64,000 nucleotides of DNA from NCBI GenBank assembly GCA_037783545.1, contig JBBELK010000004.1, forward strand, positions 1-64,000. Direction: 5' to 3'. Position 1 is the first letter of the stretch. Each line of letters starts with the position of its first letter. Made by a program: the position numbers and the translations under genes. Below are positions 33,293 to 45,130 of the stretch, in pieces. Under the pieces are notes generated by a model. It was given only the letters and a program-made list of their open reading frames with translations, made no database searches and was not told the DNA's origin. This DNA is from Henricia sp. BOLD:AAB3569. Lineage: Eukaryota > Echinodermata > Asteroidea > Spinulosida > Echinasteridae.

Positions 33293-34278
33293 TGAGACCG
33301 TGTTTACACTTGATCCCGAGCTCGGGATCGAACACCGAGCTCGGGATCAGCCCCGGATCACAAATAGGTGTAAACGCTCTCGGAACCAAACTGGCCCCGG
33401 ATCAGACCCCGAGATTTTGGTCTCGCGATGGCGGAGGGTTCGATCCCGAGCTCGGGATCAGTTTGCGGTTAGCTGGGCAATAAATCTTCCCGACATCCTG
33501 TTGCGGGCTAAAGCGCGCGAAAATTCCAGGGGAGCCCGCGCTCGTATTATGTACACGTGTACATATACACGCACACAGGGTACAGCTGGGTACCACTGGT
33601 TCCATGCATTGCAGGCTATGGACAAAATGCATGATACCCCGACGCGACTCATGTGATGCAAAGCTGAGAATCTCGATCGCTGGTGTCCGTTACGAAAACA
33701 CAACGTACTACAAACGTAATTGGTATCCTGCATTCAGCAATCTCTTTTGCGTGTCCGATACAAACTTCACACGTTGAGAAAAAGTTTCTGTATTTCCTCT
33801 ACTTTCTGCAACTTCTCTACTTTCTGCAACTATCTAGCGACACTTTGTCATTATCATAATACAGCTTAGTTTTTAGTTGTTATATCAAGGATTTCGGAGT
33901 GTCATTCAACGATTTCCGACATAGCATAAGTTGACATTATTTCGTCGTGAAGAGAAGTTGACGGAGACGAAGTGGCCGAGTCGAGTTGTCTTCGTGTGAA
34001 AATATGGCAAACGAAGTTCGCGGGCGCTCGTGGAGCAACGACAAACTGGCGAAGTTTTTGGACATTTGGGCCAGCGCAGAAATAATGGCTAAACTGGACG
34101 GAACATCTTGGAATTCTGCTGCGTTAGCTTGACCTTTGACTGCAACTTCTGGCTCCGCGCTCGGGATCAACAACAGATATAAACGCGGCACTCGAGACCA
34201 TTGCGGTTAACCTCAACACATTCTTATCAGGGGGTCAATCTTGATCCCGAGCTCGGGACCAGTGTAAACACGGTCTCA
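33293..34278. mobile_element. TIR element TGAGACCGTGTTTACACT, GATCCCGAGCTCGGGATC repeats
   Basis: Left TGAGACCGTGTTTACACTTG and right AGTGTAAACACGGTCTCA are inverted, 986 bp apart. The 18-bp palindrome GATCCCGAGCTCGGGATC occurs next to the left end, at about 33442 and, with a changed last base, next to the right end. The 153-codon ORF inside is built largely of these repeats. No transposase is recognised. Confidence 0.88.
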
Positions 34279-35576
34279 CACAGTCATTGATCTATGACTT
34301 GTAAGTTGTATCAACAGATCAATAATGTACGTATTCCCAAACCTGTGTATGGGGAAAGCAAGTGTATGGTATGGCCACTGGAATGAGCTCTGAATGTTTT
34401 ATAGAGTTCACATGCAGGTGAAGAAACTTTTGTGTCATCAGTGTCAAACGTTCATTCAACTTTAAACATAGTTTGCAAGGCAGGTTCAGACAAACTTTTA
34501 AAAGTTAGGTGGACTCACTTTTCCACTGGCGACATTTAGGGACCATGACCAGGACTTGCAACGGACAGACGATATTTTATCACCATCACAACACGTCATA
34601 AATTTGCTGATTCTGCACTGACCTGCATTTTTTTAAACTCCATGCCTTTTCAATTTAGATGTCGTCTGGCTCTTTTACAACAGCACAAAGTACGGACTGT
34701 ACTTTTGGGTAAATTTGAAAGTTAGACATGGTCGTAAAACTGCTTCAAGCATGGTGGCATACGTATGCAAGTCTAAATGATACACCGACAGAAAAACAAG
34801 AAAAGTTCTACATCAGCAATACGGCCCGGCCCGTAGCACTTGTAAAACGAAATTTAATTCTAGTCGGGTTATCATTTGGAGCTGAACCATAGGTAATGAG
34901 GTCGGCCATAATTTCATTCCAATCATGAGTGACTACAACCATACCCATGGGTGTCTGGGACTGTGATCAATTTACATAGTAAAATGCCTAAATTCTTTGG
35001 GGCCTGGGGGTCCCTCTAATGGAGACAGTACATACAACAATGAGTGTGATTGGTGCACTGGTATTTTCCTGAAACCAGTATCAGTTTTAAAAATGTAGGT
35101 CACAGCTACATTTATTCCCCCTAAAAAATGCAAATCAGCAGGTTTTCTCAAGTTCATTGACCAGCCTGAGCCAGCCTACATGTATGTACATTTAGTGTGT
35201 ACAATCTGCACAAGCAAAAATGACAGGATTTTGTTTTGGGGTCAAAATAATCCTGATAGAATATTTATAATCCAGGTTGCTATCAGATAATCCCCAAATG
35301 GGCTTAAGACTTTTGCAATGAAAGTTGACAGTCCCTGATCAGAAAATAGCTTAATTTGATATAAAAAAATAATTAGATTTATGCACTAAAATTGAAGGGG
35401 CCATCTGTGTCTGCCTCATATACATGTACATACATGTACGTACATGTATTTAAGCATCCCTCAATATTAGGTACACTGTACTTTTTAACACCATTTTCAT
35501 GATTAAAGAATTCAATCTTCTGCAAACATGCGTCAAAATTAACTATCGACAGTTGAATCAAAGCTGGTACATGTAC
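34279..35576. other. Intergenic, nothing recognised
   Basis: No exon or repeat family assigned. ACATGTACATACATGTACGT runs occur at about 35423. Confidence 0.4.
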
Positions 35577-35678
35577 TTTAAAGGCACGAAATACGCATCT
35601 CCATAGCAAAGGCATGGAGCTGCGTATTTCGTGGCTAAATCTGGCGAGCGCGCATTGCTGACGAGCCTGTGCCTTTAA
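35577..35678. mobile_element. MITE TTTAAAGGCA family, copy 1
   Basis: Ends TTTAAAGGCAC and GTGCCTTTAA. The core hairpin CATCTCCATAGCAAAGGCAT / ATGGAGCTGCGTATTTCGTG is shared with the copies at 53109 and 61903. The left flank of the hairpin has lost the ATTGCTGACGAG-type arm. Confidence 0.85.
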
Positions 35679-35814
35679 GAGGCATGCTCTGCAGATGCGC
35701 GCTTGATAATGAATTACATGTCTGTCTTATGCCTTTCAATTCACTAGATCTGTGGTCTAGTATCTAGCCTGTGCATTTTCAAATAATTTACTATACGAAA
35801 ATTTGGTTTTAATT

Positions 35815-36200
35815 TCGATTGAATATTCAATATTCGATGCGCGAAATTATCTCGTCCATTCATTTCTTGCAAAAAAAATTCTCGGTTCAAACTACAGACT
35901 ATGTTGAAACTTGCATTTATAATGATCTCTCGTCTGAAGAGTTTTTTTGCAAAAATTATCATTGGCTCTAACCATAGACCTTGTGTTCAATGTGTTGTAT
36001 CCTGTACACTGGACTCAAAGTTGGATGCAAATGTCATCAAAGCGACCATTTCGGTGACGGAAAAAAGATTTTCACCTTTTCTTAACTGATTGACATGTTT
36101 GGTTTGGAGTGGAAAAGAACATATCGAATATTCGATTCAGTAAAATGCTGTTCGAATATTCGATGGATGATCAAATATTCAAATATTCTATTCGTTACGC
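35815..36200. repeat. Cluster of GAATATTCGA words
   Basis: TTGAATATTCAATATTCGAT at the left and ATCGAATATTCGATTCAG, TTCGAATATTCGATGG at the right, about 300 bp apart; 'TTTTTTGCAAAAATTATC'-like words lie between. It could be an eroded TIR element; ends are not clear. Confidence 0.4.
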
Positions 36201-37274
36201 ACAGCCTTAGTCTAGTACATTTTTACCCAAAATTTGAGCCCTGAATTCAGTTTCACACCTCAAATCCAGGTTCACAGATACACAGAATCATATATAGGCC
36301 TACAGTTTCACTTTCCCGATATGAAACTTCCTTGTTTGCCTAGTTTTATCATGACCTGGGTATTTTTACACAAATAAATATGAAGAATAAATTTCCAAAT
36401 TTCCAGATGTAATGTATTGAAACAACTTAGGAAAAACAAAATCAGGAAATAAATATTAGGAACATGTTTTACTGTTTTTATTCCGTAAAATTTGAAAACG
36501 GAAGATAATTTCCTCATACTGTACACGTACTTTTCACATGTACAGTATGTACATGCAGTCTTGACCTTTCCAAGATGTTGCTAAGATGGTTAAACTTTTC
36601 TAAAAATCACATTTTTTGCACATATTTTTTGCCAAGTTTACAAAAATCAGTATAATAGTTAATACTCAAACTGTTCTCTTACAAAATGCACTACAGAAAA
36701 CAAATATGATTCTGAATTCTATGGAAGTTTATTAGTTCATAATGTGATGGTACTTGATATTGTCAGTTGTCTCTTTATAAATTGTAAATATTTGGGCCTC
36801 CCTCCCCACATACTCCAGACAGAGGAGAAATATTTATCATACCATATCTCAGACTGTCATCATATCTGACAAAATACCACAATTCTACAGTACATTTGGC
36901 CTACATGTACATATGTAGTAGGCCATCCTTTTGCAACATCTGGCCCCAATTAGCCATAACTGATTGAACACAATGATTGATTTTCAAATTGAGCACCATG
37001 CACTTGATTATTTTTAAGAGCGCAATCATTTTATGGATTAACAGAATGCAAATGGTATTTGATATACAGGGACAAAAAAAATTAAACTCAACTTTTACAT
37101 TAATATTGTGTTTTTAACAAGTATAGACCTACATCATGTTTAATAATATGGGTGCAAACTCACAATGTTTTACAAGAAACAATGTAGCTATGACAACTTT
37201 TTACAAATAGTTTTGAGCAAGAGATGACTTGTTTTTGAATTTTTTTATAACTCAAAATTTGTAACTTTTTTATT
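36201..37274. other. Intergenic, nothing recognised
   Basis: AT-rich; no exon or repeat family assigned. Confidence 0.4.
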
Positions 37275-37445
37275 GGGGGAGAGGGAGGGGGGAGAGGGGA
37301 TAGGGAGGGGGGCGGGGGATAGGGAGGGGGGGGCGGGGGATAGGGAGGGGGCGGGGGATAGGGAGGGGGGCGGGGGATAGGGAGGGGGGGCGGGGGATAG
37401 GGAGGGGGGGGGGGGGGAGCAGGGAGAGGGAGGGGTGCGGGGGGG
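37275..37445. repeat. G-rich minisatellite GGGGGATAGGGAGG
   Basis: About six units of roughly 20-22 bp (CGGGGGATAGGGAGGGGGG) in tandem, ending in an 18-base G run. Strong G-quadruplex potential on the plus strand. The Pro/Tyr/Ser-rich minus-strand ORFs are artefacts. Confidence 0.9.
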
Positions 37446-37514
37446 AGGCCTTCTCTGTTCATCTGAAATGTGTGTTAGTAAACAAAATGTACTGAGATAC
37501 ATGTACATGTACCT

Positions 37515-37620
37515 TAAGGTCTCGGGTTCGAATCCTGATAAGGCCCTAACAATTTTTCTCTCATCCCAAGTTTGGTTGATTAGGCACCATACGAGATGTT
37601 GCGTTCGTTACCTTAAGATA
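37515..37620 (+). repeat. tRNA-derived SINE fragment, copy 5
   Basis: Begins inside the head (AAGGTCTCGGGTTCGAATCC), then tail TTTTTCTCTCATCCCAAGTT and the family body ('TTAGGCACCATACGAGATG', GTTGCGTTCGTTACC). It shows that the body follows the tail. Confidence 0.75.
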
Positions 37621-37882
37621 CAGACATTAAGGTACATACCTTTCATATTTGATCAAGTTTTGTCAGACCAAACTGTCACAACCATTTACAAGCTCCATTT
37701 AATGCGAAACACTCTACCTCACACACATACTTTTTCCCTTTCAATTTCCACTTCAATTTCACACATTTTGACATTTCACTTGTAAAACCCTATTTGGATG
37801 ATTGCATACTCTGTTGGTATGCACTGTCACCTAGGCCTACAAATCTACCTTTCTTTTTAACCCTGGGGGCAAACTAACTTAC

Positions 37883-38136
37883 CTTTGCCTAGCGGACTGA
37901 CATCTCCTGGCAGGCATAGTCACTTGTTCTTGAATCAAAATCAAAGTTGACTGTCCTAAGATGCAATTACAGAAACTGCAACTGGAAGGCTTGAAATTAT
38001 TGTTGACAGAACAGAGTTGTTTTAGTTTGGATCGATGTTCAAAACAAACACTGGCCAGTGGGCTTGGACAGAAGTCAAAATTTAAACCATGCGATGTCAA
38101 TTTTGAATCTCCAAGGATTGTTAATATTTCTCCCAC
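37883..38136 (-). CDS. Candidate 5' exon A (unproven)
   Basis: Minus-strand open segment of 84 codons plus two bases from ATG 38136, ending CAA AG|GTAAGT, a strong donor. Its phase (2) fits the first klhl8 coding exon, which needs one base to complete a codon. The peptide has no recognisable domain, so this could equally be a 5' UTR exon or chance. Confidence 0.2.
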
Positions 38137-39741
38137 AGTGTCGTCTATTTATAAAATAGGCCTTTAAAAAGGTTGCACGCTCGTTGATTCCCTTCTTAGA
38201 GTTTTAGACTTTCGAACCTTGTTTATTTTTCACAGTTCCTTCCCAGTGCACAAGTCTGCCAACTTAGTAGACCGTCAATCTATATGTGTTCACATTCCTG
38301 TGAAATGAAAGTGTAGAGACCGGTGCAGATCGAGAGATCACAAACAAGCCGTCTTCTTGTTGCAGCCGTTTTGAAATATCCTAGGCGGAAGTGATGCCTT
38401 TTAATTCATCAAAGCAGGCACTAATTGCAGAAATCTCCTGACCCCCTGAACTCAAGTCAATGTAGATTGCACAAGCCCGAATCTATACAGAAATACAAAG
38501 TGTGCTGAACGGTGCATCACATTTTGTCAAACTGGAAGTACATATCTCCATGAAAAATGTCAGTTCATTGTTGTAAACACAAGTCCAAGTCATGGAAGTC
38601 CAACTGATTAATTCTGCAATGCTTGGAGCAGGCACAAAACACCGGTCCACACTACCAACACAGTCAGAACTAAAGCCAGCATTCTGTAGCCAATCCTCCA
38701 CAGCCAACTTATGTTAAATATCCATGGATGATCCTTTGTTTTAACCAATTTCCTGTCAATTTGATCAGTGCACATCAGTGAATTGATACCATAACCATCC
38801 AGGATGCATGTTTTAAAAAGGAAACATCCAGTTTATCAACTGCAGGCAGCAAGTGACCAGATAAAACTGAAGGTCGATGCCTGTAGGACCTCCCTGATAT
38901 CAGGACACTTGGGACTCCATGTGGTACTCTAGCTACTACAGTGTACAGTAGATTTCAGTTGAATTCCTTTTACCACTGGCAAGGGCAGGGCCTTAAATTA
39001 AAATCAGACTGAGTGACCCAAGTACTTGAAACATCTCTTTGGAAAATATCCATTTAGGACTGCCTAAATAAACAGGAGGTGCACTATCTCTGGACCTGGG
39101 GCAATGTAGGGATGGGGGTTGGGGGTAGATACCTTGGGTGTGATAACATTCGAGATGGTTTCAATGTAACTGCAATGTAGCTCTCTGTTGTCAAAACAAA
39201 GCTGGCTTGAAATAAATTTAAACCAACCTGATGAGGGCACATCAAAGTACAAACTCCCTAAGGACACAGAGTGTTTAGCAGTATGGTCAAGAGTATTGTG
39301 GTCCAGCTGGGTCAGTCAAAACAGATTAGCATGCACACCTAAGAATTGACTGCCCTGTCTAATGACACAGAAAAGCATGTACCTCACAGGTTTGTGTTCT
39401 TTGGGGAGGGGAGGGGGGTCGGGATTGGGTTGGTTGGATCAAAGTGTGAAAAGACTTGAATGAGGTGAAAAAAAATCCAAAGTCAACTTGGGGTACTGGT
39501 AGCTCAGGGGTGGCCACAGTTGGGATCCAGCTGTCAGTATCTCTATTGTGGCAAAATGGCCAATTTTTTTTACAAATAAGATATGCTTTATAAAAATGTG
39601 GATATTTTGGGCCTAGGACTATATTATAATGCACACAAAAAAGTGTATCAGTATATCATGGCACTTGACATTATTACCCCTGGTCATTGGACTCCTAATA
39701 GCAAGTCAAGTTGGCTATAAGCATTTGGCTATTTAACATAT
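38137..39741. other. Intergenic or intron, nothing recognised
   Basis: Several 60-90 codon ORFs on the minus strand, none with a motif. A G/T-rich purine patch lies at 39400-39425. Confidence 0.4.
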
Positions 39742-41397
39742 GGGTCATTCTATAAATTTAGGGTCCAATTTTTCTGTCCCCGTTACATCTGACATCTTGT
39801 AAAATGTTGTAGTTTGTAAATTCAGGACATATTCTTTAAATGCCTTTTATTTTAAAGAGTGATTAGGCTAATGAAACTTGATGTTATGTTTCCCGTAACC
39901 CGCCCGCGTTTGGATTTTTCGGCCGCGTTTGAGATGCCAAAATCCTAAAACAATTCATTATTTTGTATTTTCCCAAAAATATCAAGTTTTTAATTTTTTT
40001 CTCCTGCCATTTTGGTTGGATTTTTAAAATCAGCGCTCGAATTTCACATTGCTCATTCTCGTCCTCCCGCCAAAAAAATTTTAACGTCATTTTCTTCCCC
40101 CCAAAAAATATACCCCAGTAGCAGAGTACGTACTAGTATTAAGCGCGGATGGCCGCCGGCACGTGAACAGTGAATTACAATAAATTCCTGGAGAAGACAG
40201 CGCTGCCATTTTTTTGCATGTTCCCGGTGTGCAAAACCCTGCACATACGTACGCGCAAGCCCGGCGCGCTGCTGTACAAACACAACTGTCCACTCCATCG
40301 TAGTTATTAGATCGGTGGTTTGTAGCTGCGAGTGCTAGCCTAGAACTACACAAACTACAAATGGGCGATTTAATTGTATTTATCGTTAGCGAGCGGCGCG
40401 GACCACAAATGGGCCATCGTACGTAGGCCTGCTGACACTTAAGTTGACTGCGGCTAGCTTTATACTACTGTCGACGCATCAGCATCGTTTGTCGTGTTTT
40501 GGAGAGATCTCAAGAAGGTTAAATCATGCGAGACAGATAAAATGTTTGTGTCAGTGAAGATACAGGAAGGGGGTGTAACCAAGATGCCATGGACTATCAC
40601 GACTGTGTCTCAAACGTGCACTTTGTTGCAGTTATTTGAGTCAATTGTTGAACTCGGTAACGACAGTGTAAATCATCATGTTGTACCAATATCTGTATAT
40701 GTTGGATCTTCACAACAGTCCAACATGTCCAAAGCAGCTGTTGACCTGGCCAAATGCTTGGCTCACGAAATTTGTCAAGTTTTTGGCAATTTTGTGTGCT
40801 TTGAAGTACAAACAACTGAAGAGATATGTAACCGTTTAAGTAACACCTGGTACAATCACAACAACTTGTGTATTTATAGTGCATTAAAAACCATACCTCC
40901 TGTTGATGAGAATGTAAGTTAAATAAAGGTAGAAAAGCATGGTTTGCAATTCCCTTTTGAAATGTGTGGACTGTTATAAATGTGTTTTGTTATTTAAATA
41001 TATCTTGATCCTTAAATAAATCATAAATACCTGGGAAATGGTGAAGGATATTTTAATAAATACAAATTTGTGTCTAAATTGATCAGGGTTGTGTTTTAAC
41101 ACACTATCAGAGGGTATAGAGCGCGCTAAGTTTTGATCAAAAAGCCGTTACTTTGCAAATAATGAAATGCTGAAAAATAATGAATAATGAATAATGAAAT
41201 AGTTGCCTCATTTGGGCTTGACAAAAATGTTACGGGAAACATAACATCGAGTTTCATTAGCCTTACATAAAGTACAATTCATAAAAATATGTTTTGAAGG
41301 CATTTTTAATGATACTTATACGGCAAATAGCAGTACGTCAGGTGTAACGGGGACAGAAAAATGTCACACGTTGGACCCCAAATTTATAGAATGACCC
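39742..41397. mobile_element. 1.66-kb TIR element with an internal gene-like unit
   Basis: The ends GGGTCATTCTATAAATTT and AAATTTATAGAATGACCC start inverted arms of about 165 bp, with clear inner landmarks (TTTCTGTCCCCGTTACA, AATGCCTT, GGCTAATGAAACTTGATGTT, ATGTTTCCCGTAAC) in the same order on both sides. Between them are a CpG-rich leader (about 40130-40480) and one ORF. No transposase motif is recognised and no target-site duplication is obvious. It is probably an internally deleted member of a larger DNA-transposon family. Confidence 0.85.
40494..40913 (+). CDS. Exon-like ORF inside the TIR element
   Basis: 140 codons, then AAT|GTAAGT, a strong donor; reading on gives two codons and a stop. 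An alternative ATG is at 40542 (MFVSVKIQEGG). The protein is balanced in composition (VSVKIQEGGVTKMPWTITTV; VVPISVYVGSSQQSN; LAKCLAHEICQVFGNFVCFE) and looks like real coding sequence rather than noise. I do not recognise the family. The first strand pattern would suit a small beta-rich domain, which is only a guess. It could be the first exon of the element's own gene, with later exons deleted. Confidence 0.5.
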
Positions 41398-42938
41398 ATT
41401 TGCAAACTCAAACTCTGCTACAGGGTGAGTTCACCCCTAGAACAATGCTTTATTAAAGATAATGTTTATAAATACAGTATCATAACTTTCCTTTTATTTC
41501 TATGTACATGTACCCTTTAAAGGGATCATAATAAATATGTTAATGTTTTATAAATAGGAAAAGTTCCACATGTAAATGTACTGCACCAAAATGGTCAAAC
41601 TGAAAGTTTTTCCTGAAAGTGGACACTTTCAAAATCCTGCTGACTGAATTTAAAACTCTCATAAAGAGATCGAAACCGCAAACAAAAGTTAGAGCATCGA
41701 AAGCAAAATGGCTTTGTTTTAATTTCTGAACAAACCGACAAACACATACATACACATGCACCACAGAACAGAACTGAATTTCCTTCCTTCCTGTTAAGGT
41801 AGAATGTTGAGATAAGGGGGAAATGATGCATTTCATAAACCACAAGGCAACAATAAAAATAGATGCAAATTATATTCTTTTCAACATTGACAATAACACC
41901 ACAGTATCAGCTCAGCACCATCAGAAATGTCCTTGATTTGAATTATTGTCAGTGGGTACGGTACTTATACAGGCCTTTTCACACAACCCAACTCTGACCT
42001 GGGTAAGTTGTTAACCAGGAAGCTTCAAATAACTGGGGTAAATTTAATCCGGAGTTTTGTTTCACCCTTCCTATTTTAACCTCGTGAAACAAGTACTCTG
42101 GTCATATTTTTTCATAGGTGCAACAGCGACTCCTTTTCCCACTGGATTACTACACGGGTACATGTATATACCCAGATAAACCAACCACGGGCTTGATTTC
42201 ATGACCATAACCAGAAACGTGTTTTTGACATAATTATGAACTTATCAATTGTTCCCCACCCCCCACCTCCCCCTACCTCTCCCCACCTCCTACCTCCTAC
42301 CTCTCCCCACCTCCTACCTCTTCTCACCTCCTCCCCCACCCCCCTTCCTCCCCATGTCCCTGTGATTTGCAATGGACATTTTGGCAAAGACTCCATATTT
42401 AGAGCCAATTACCACGGCAACCCACATCACACTTTGGCTGTCTATGAGACTGTTCTTACCTTCTACGAGCACTTTTCATTCTGTCTTTGTAAAAGAGACA
42501 ACACCTCACGAAAAAGAAAAGAGTTGCTTGCTGCACTTTTATGGGCAGAAGTACGTGTACACTGCTGTTGTATAGATGTGCAGTACCTGTTTCATCTACC
42601 GGTATAGTGATATTTTTTGTAATGGCACATGTGCACGAGAACCATTGACAATGTTGAAATGACTAACAACCTACAGTAACTGCACAATAATAAATAAACA
42701 CTCTGGCCAATATCAAAATGAGATGACCCAACTTGAACTTATTTACACTCGCCTCATTAATTTTTACAATCAACCAACAACTCAGATGAAGAAGTGCATT
42801 GTTTGACTGGTACAGTACCATACTTCCATTGCATCCATTACAGTAACTTGGTCCTCAAAAACTGCCAGTATCCAGTAAAAACCTGACCACTGACCCATAA
42901 CTCTGTGCTCATTAAACTCTAGTTACTATAGGCCTACA
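41398..42938. other. Intergenic; remnants of repeats
   Basis: At about 41968 'GGCCTTTTCACACAACCCAACTCTGACC' is a single TIR-like end. 42243-42355 is a C/T-rich tract beginning TATCAATTGTTCCCC (as in 5711). 42355-42440 resembles the left half of the ATAGACT family at 52368 (TTTGCAATGG, AGAGCCAATTACCACGGCAAC). Confidence 0.5.
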
Positions 42939-43410
42939 CCGTGTTTACACTCGAACCGGCAAAGGTGGAAAAAGATCCAGCATTTTTATTGCGACCACAA
43001 AACTGAACATTTGCTGCGTTTACACTACACCCCAAATCATTTAAACTCGCTTCAGAAACCGCAAAAGTCACCACTAAATGTAACTGCAGCACATGCGTGA
43101 GCTGTTAGGTATTGCTGCACCAGTGCCAGATTGGTCAATTAAATCTACTACACTGCGGGCACCGCCCCAAGGACACTCAAATTGCCGAATCTGTATTCGG
43201 GTAGCGTTTACACTACAAATCAAGCGACCTTGACGACTGCAGGGTTCAACCCTACCCCAAAGGTGACTTGAAAAAGGCGAATCAGACCCGGGTCTGATCC
43301 GCCTTTTTCAATTCACCTTTTGCGTTTACACTTAGCGCCTACCCGGCTTCAACTCGCCTTTTTGGAAATTGAGGAGTTCGATTCGGCAAAGGCGAATCGA
43401 GTGTAAACGG
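42939..43410. mobile_element. TIR element CCGTGTTTACACTCGAA
   Basis: Left CCGTGTTTACACTCGAACCG and right TCGAGTGTAAACGG are inverted, with GGCAAAGG near each end. Two further GTTTACACT/AGTGTAAAC-type words lie inside. The ends resemble those at 33293-34278. Confidence 0.8.
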
Positions 43411-43994
43411 ACTGTTACATGTACCAAACTAAGAGCCAAAGTGCCCAGTCCAAGGTTTCACACAAAAATCACTCAACCATTTACCTGTTCTAATGCAAAA
43501 AGGTTTGGACAGAGCTGGACAGATGTTTAATAATGGTGGACACTTGTCTAGCGCATGTACATGTATGTCTACCCTAGGGTACTCCTGGCGCTGTTGCCAT
43601 TAACATCATCGCTGCCATCAGCCATATTTGTTGCAAATGACATCACATTTTGAATTTTTTGGTATGGTAGCCACCTGCTGTAATGGTCGCACAAAATTAA
43701 TTACAAATTCCACTCCTAATTTTGAAGAGCTCATCCTGCAGATCAAATGGATAATTCACAAATCCTTGTGAAATTTAAGACTAATCCGACGAACGAAAAC
43801 TGTGGTGTGTCTCCAATGTGTTTACATGACGTCACAACAGCCATAGTACATGTAACAATGGAATAACCACAAGAGGGCAGGCTCACTAAATGTTACCTTT
43901 ATTATAATGGTGGATTATAGTATAAATGTCTACCCTGCAAGGTGCACTGGTATTAAGGTGCTCTGTCAGTGCCATTCTACTTGTTTAGATACCA
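43411..43994. other. Intergenic, nothing recognised
   Basis: One TGACGTCA at about 43827; no exon or repeat family assigned. Confidence 0.4.
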
Positions 43995-44230
43995 AGATAA
44001 TTTATCTCCCCAAGCTGCCCCAAGTTGACTTATAACTTGGACTAAGTCGACCTGGCGAGATAATTTATGTTGCCAAGTTGACATCCTAGATTTAATAAGT
44101 CAACCAAGTCGCCTTCCTAACTTCACTAAGTCAACTTGGTGAGATATTTTATGTCACCAAGTCGCCTTCTTGAAGTCAATAGGTCTACTTGGCAAGATAT
44201 TTTCCCGCCAAGTCAACTTTATAAATCTAT
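43995..44230. repeat. Diverged tandem repeat, AAGTCRACTTGG units
   Basis: About four units near 60 bp, each built from a 'GATAATTTATGTYGCCAAGT' part and a 'CTAAGTCAACTTGGCGAGAT' part. Each unit is itself roughly palindromic (CCAAGTTGAC / GTCAACTTGG). Confidence 0.75.
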
Positions 44231-44234
44231 TATA

Positions 44235-44411
44235 GGCGTGTTTCTATTGAGATCTGGATAATGCCAAAAAAGACGGAAACTTTTCTCAGTAGAGACAGGT
44301 CTTATCTGCTATTTTCCAGTAAATAGCGGGGAGAATTTTCCCCGGCAATTTTTCTTCTTGAGGAAGGAAAATGCCGGAGAATTTATCCGGTAAGCGCCAA
44401 TAGAAACATGC
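44235..44411. mobile_element. MITE GCGTGTTTCTATTG
   Basis: GCGTGTTTCTATTG at the left, CAATAGAAACATGC at the right; inner CCGGCA/TGCCGG and GGATAA/TTATCC words pair. 177 bp, no ORF. Confidence 0.7.
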
Positions 44412-44979
44412 ACTGTTCTGCCCGAGTGCACATACACAGGAGGTAAAAACCGTTAGGTTAGAAAGTCTTGACAGTAAGTTGGGACAGTTGACATCTGCAT
44501 GTACATGTATCGGTAGTTGGGGGTAAAGGTAAACAAATCCAAAAACAAAACATCTTCTGCAGTGTTTCTATTTCTCATCTCCTTAAAAGGGGTTGACAGT
44601 TAACTGTCTAAAATTTAGCACTTCTGTTTGGTGAAAAAAGGTGGAATAAACCTTTTTTTTTTATTTTTTAACCAGGTGGGGATCAATGGGGAGTGCTCTG
44701 TTTTTGAAGAGGAAACTCAGGAAAGTGCTTTAATTTAAACAGCACCTTTCAGAGCACTACTTTGTTTACACTGAATGAAAACAAGGAACACTTTTGATAG
44801 ATGTTTGGGTACGTACTAAGCTAGAACCTCTTCCCTCTCCCTCCCTCCCCAAAGATAAATAAACACCTCAAAGTACACAATATTTACAAGCAAAGTGTCA
44901 TTGACTGATTGATTGACATTAAGACAAGTCAGAACAGCATGTCTTTTACACTGGAATGGAGTAAGTTTGAAATGTGTCA

Positions 44980-45130
44980 ATAGACCTTATGCATGGCGGC
45001 CATGACAGAGGGCAGGTTTTTATATCCAAATGATGTGACAATACGGTAGACCCACAAAGTGCCTACTCGTGCATGACGCACTGTGCCAATGTGACTGCCC
45101 TCTGTCATGGCCGCCGTGCATAAGGTCTAT
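44980..45130. mobile_element. MITE ATAGACCTTATGCATGGCGG
   Basis: The left arm ATAGACCTTATGCATGGCGG(CCATGACAGAGGGCAG) is mirrored at the right with one mismatch; arms 36 bp, total 151 bp. Confidence 0.92.

Noticed and set aside
33195..33656. 153-codon plus-strand ORF
   Set aside because: Much of it is the repeated GATCCCGAGCTCGGGATC palindrome of the TIR element; no family resemblance.
40597..40884. Minus-strand ORF over the TIR-element ORF
   Set aside because: It lacks splice signals and motif; the plus-strand reading ends at a strong donor and has the more protein-like composition.
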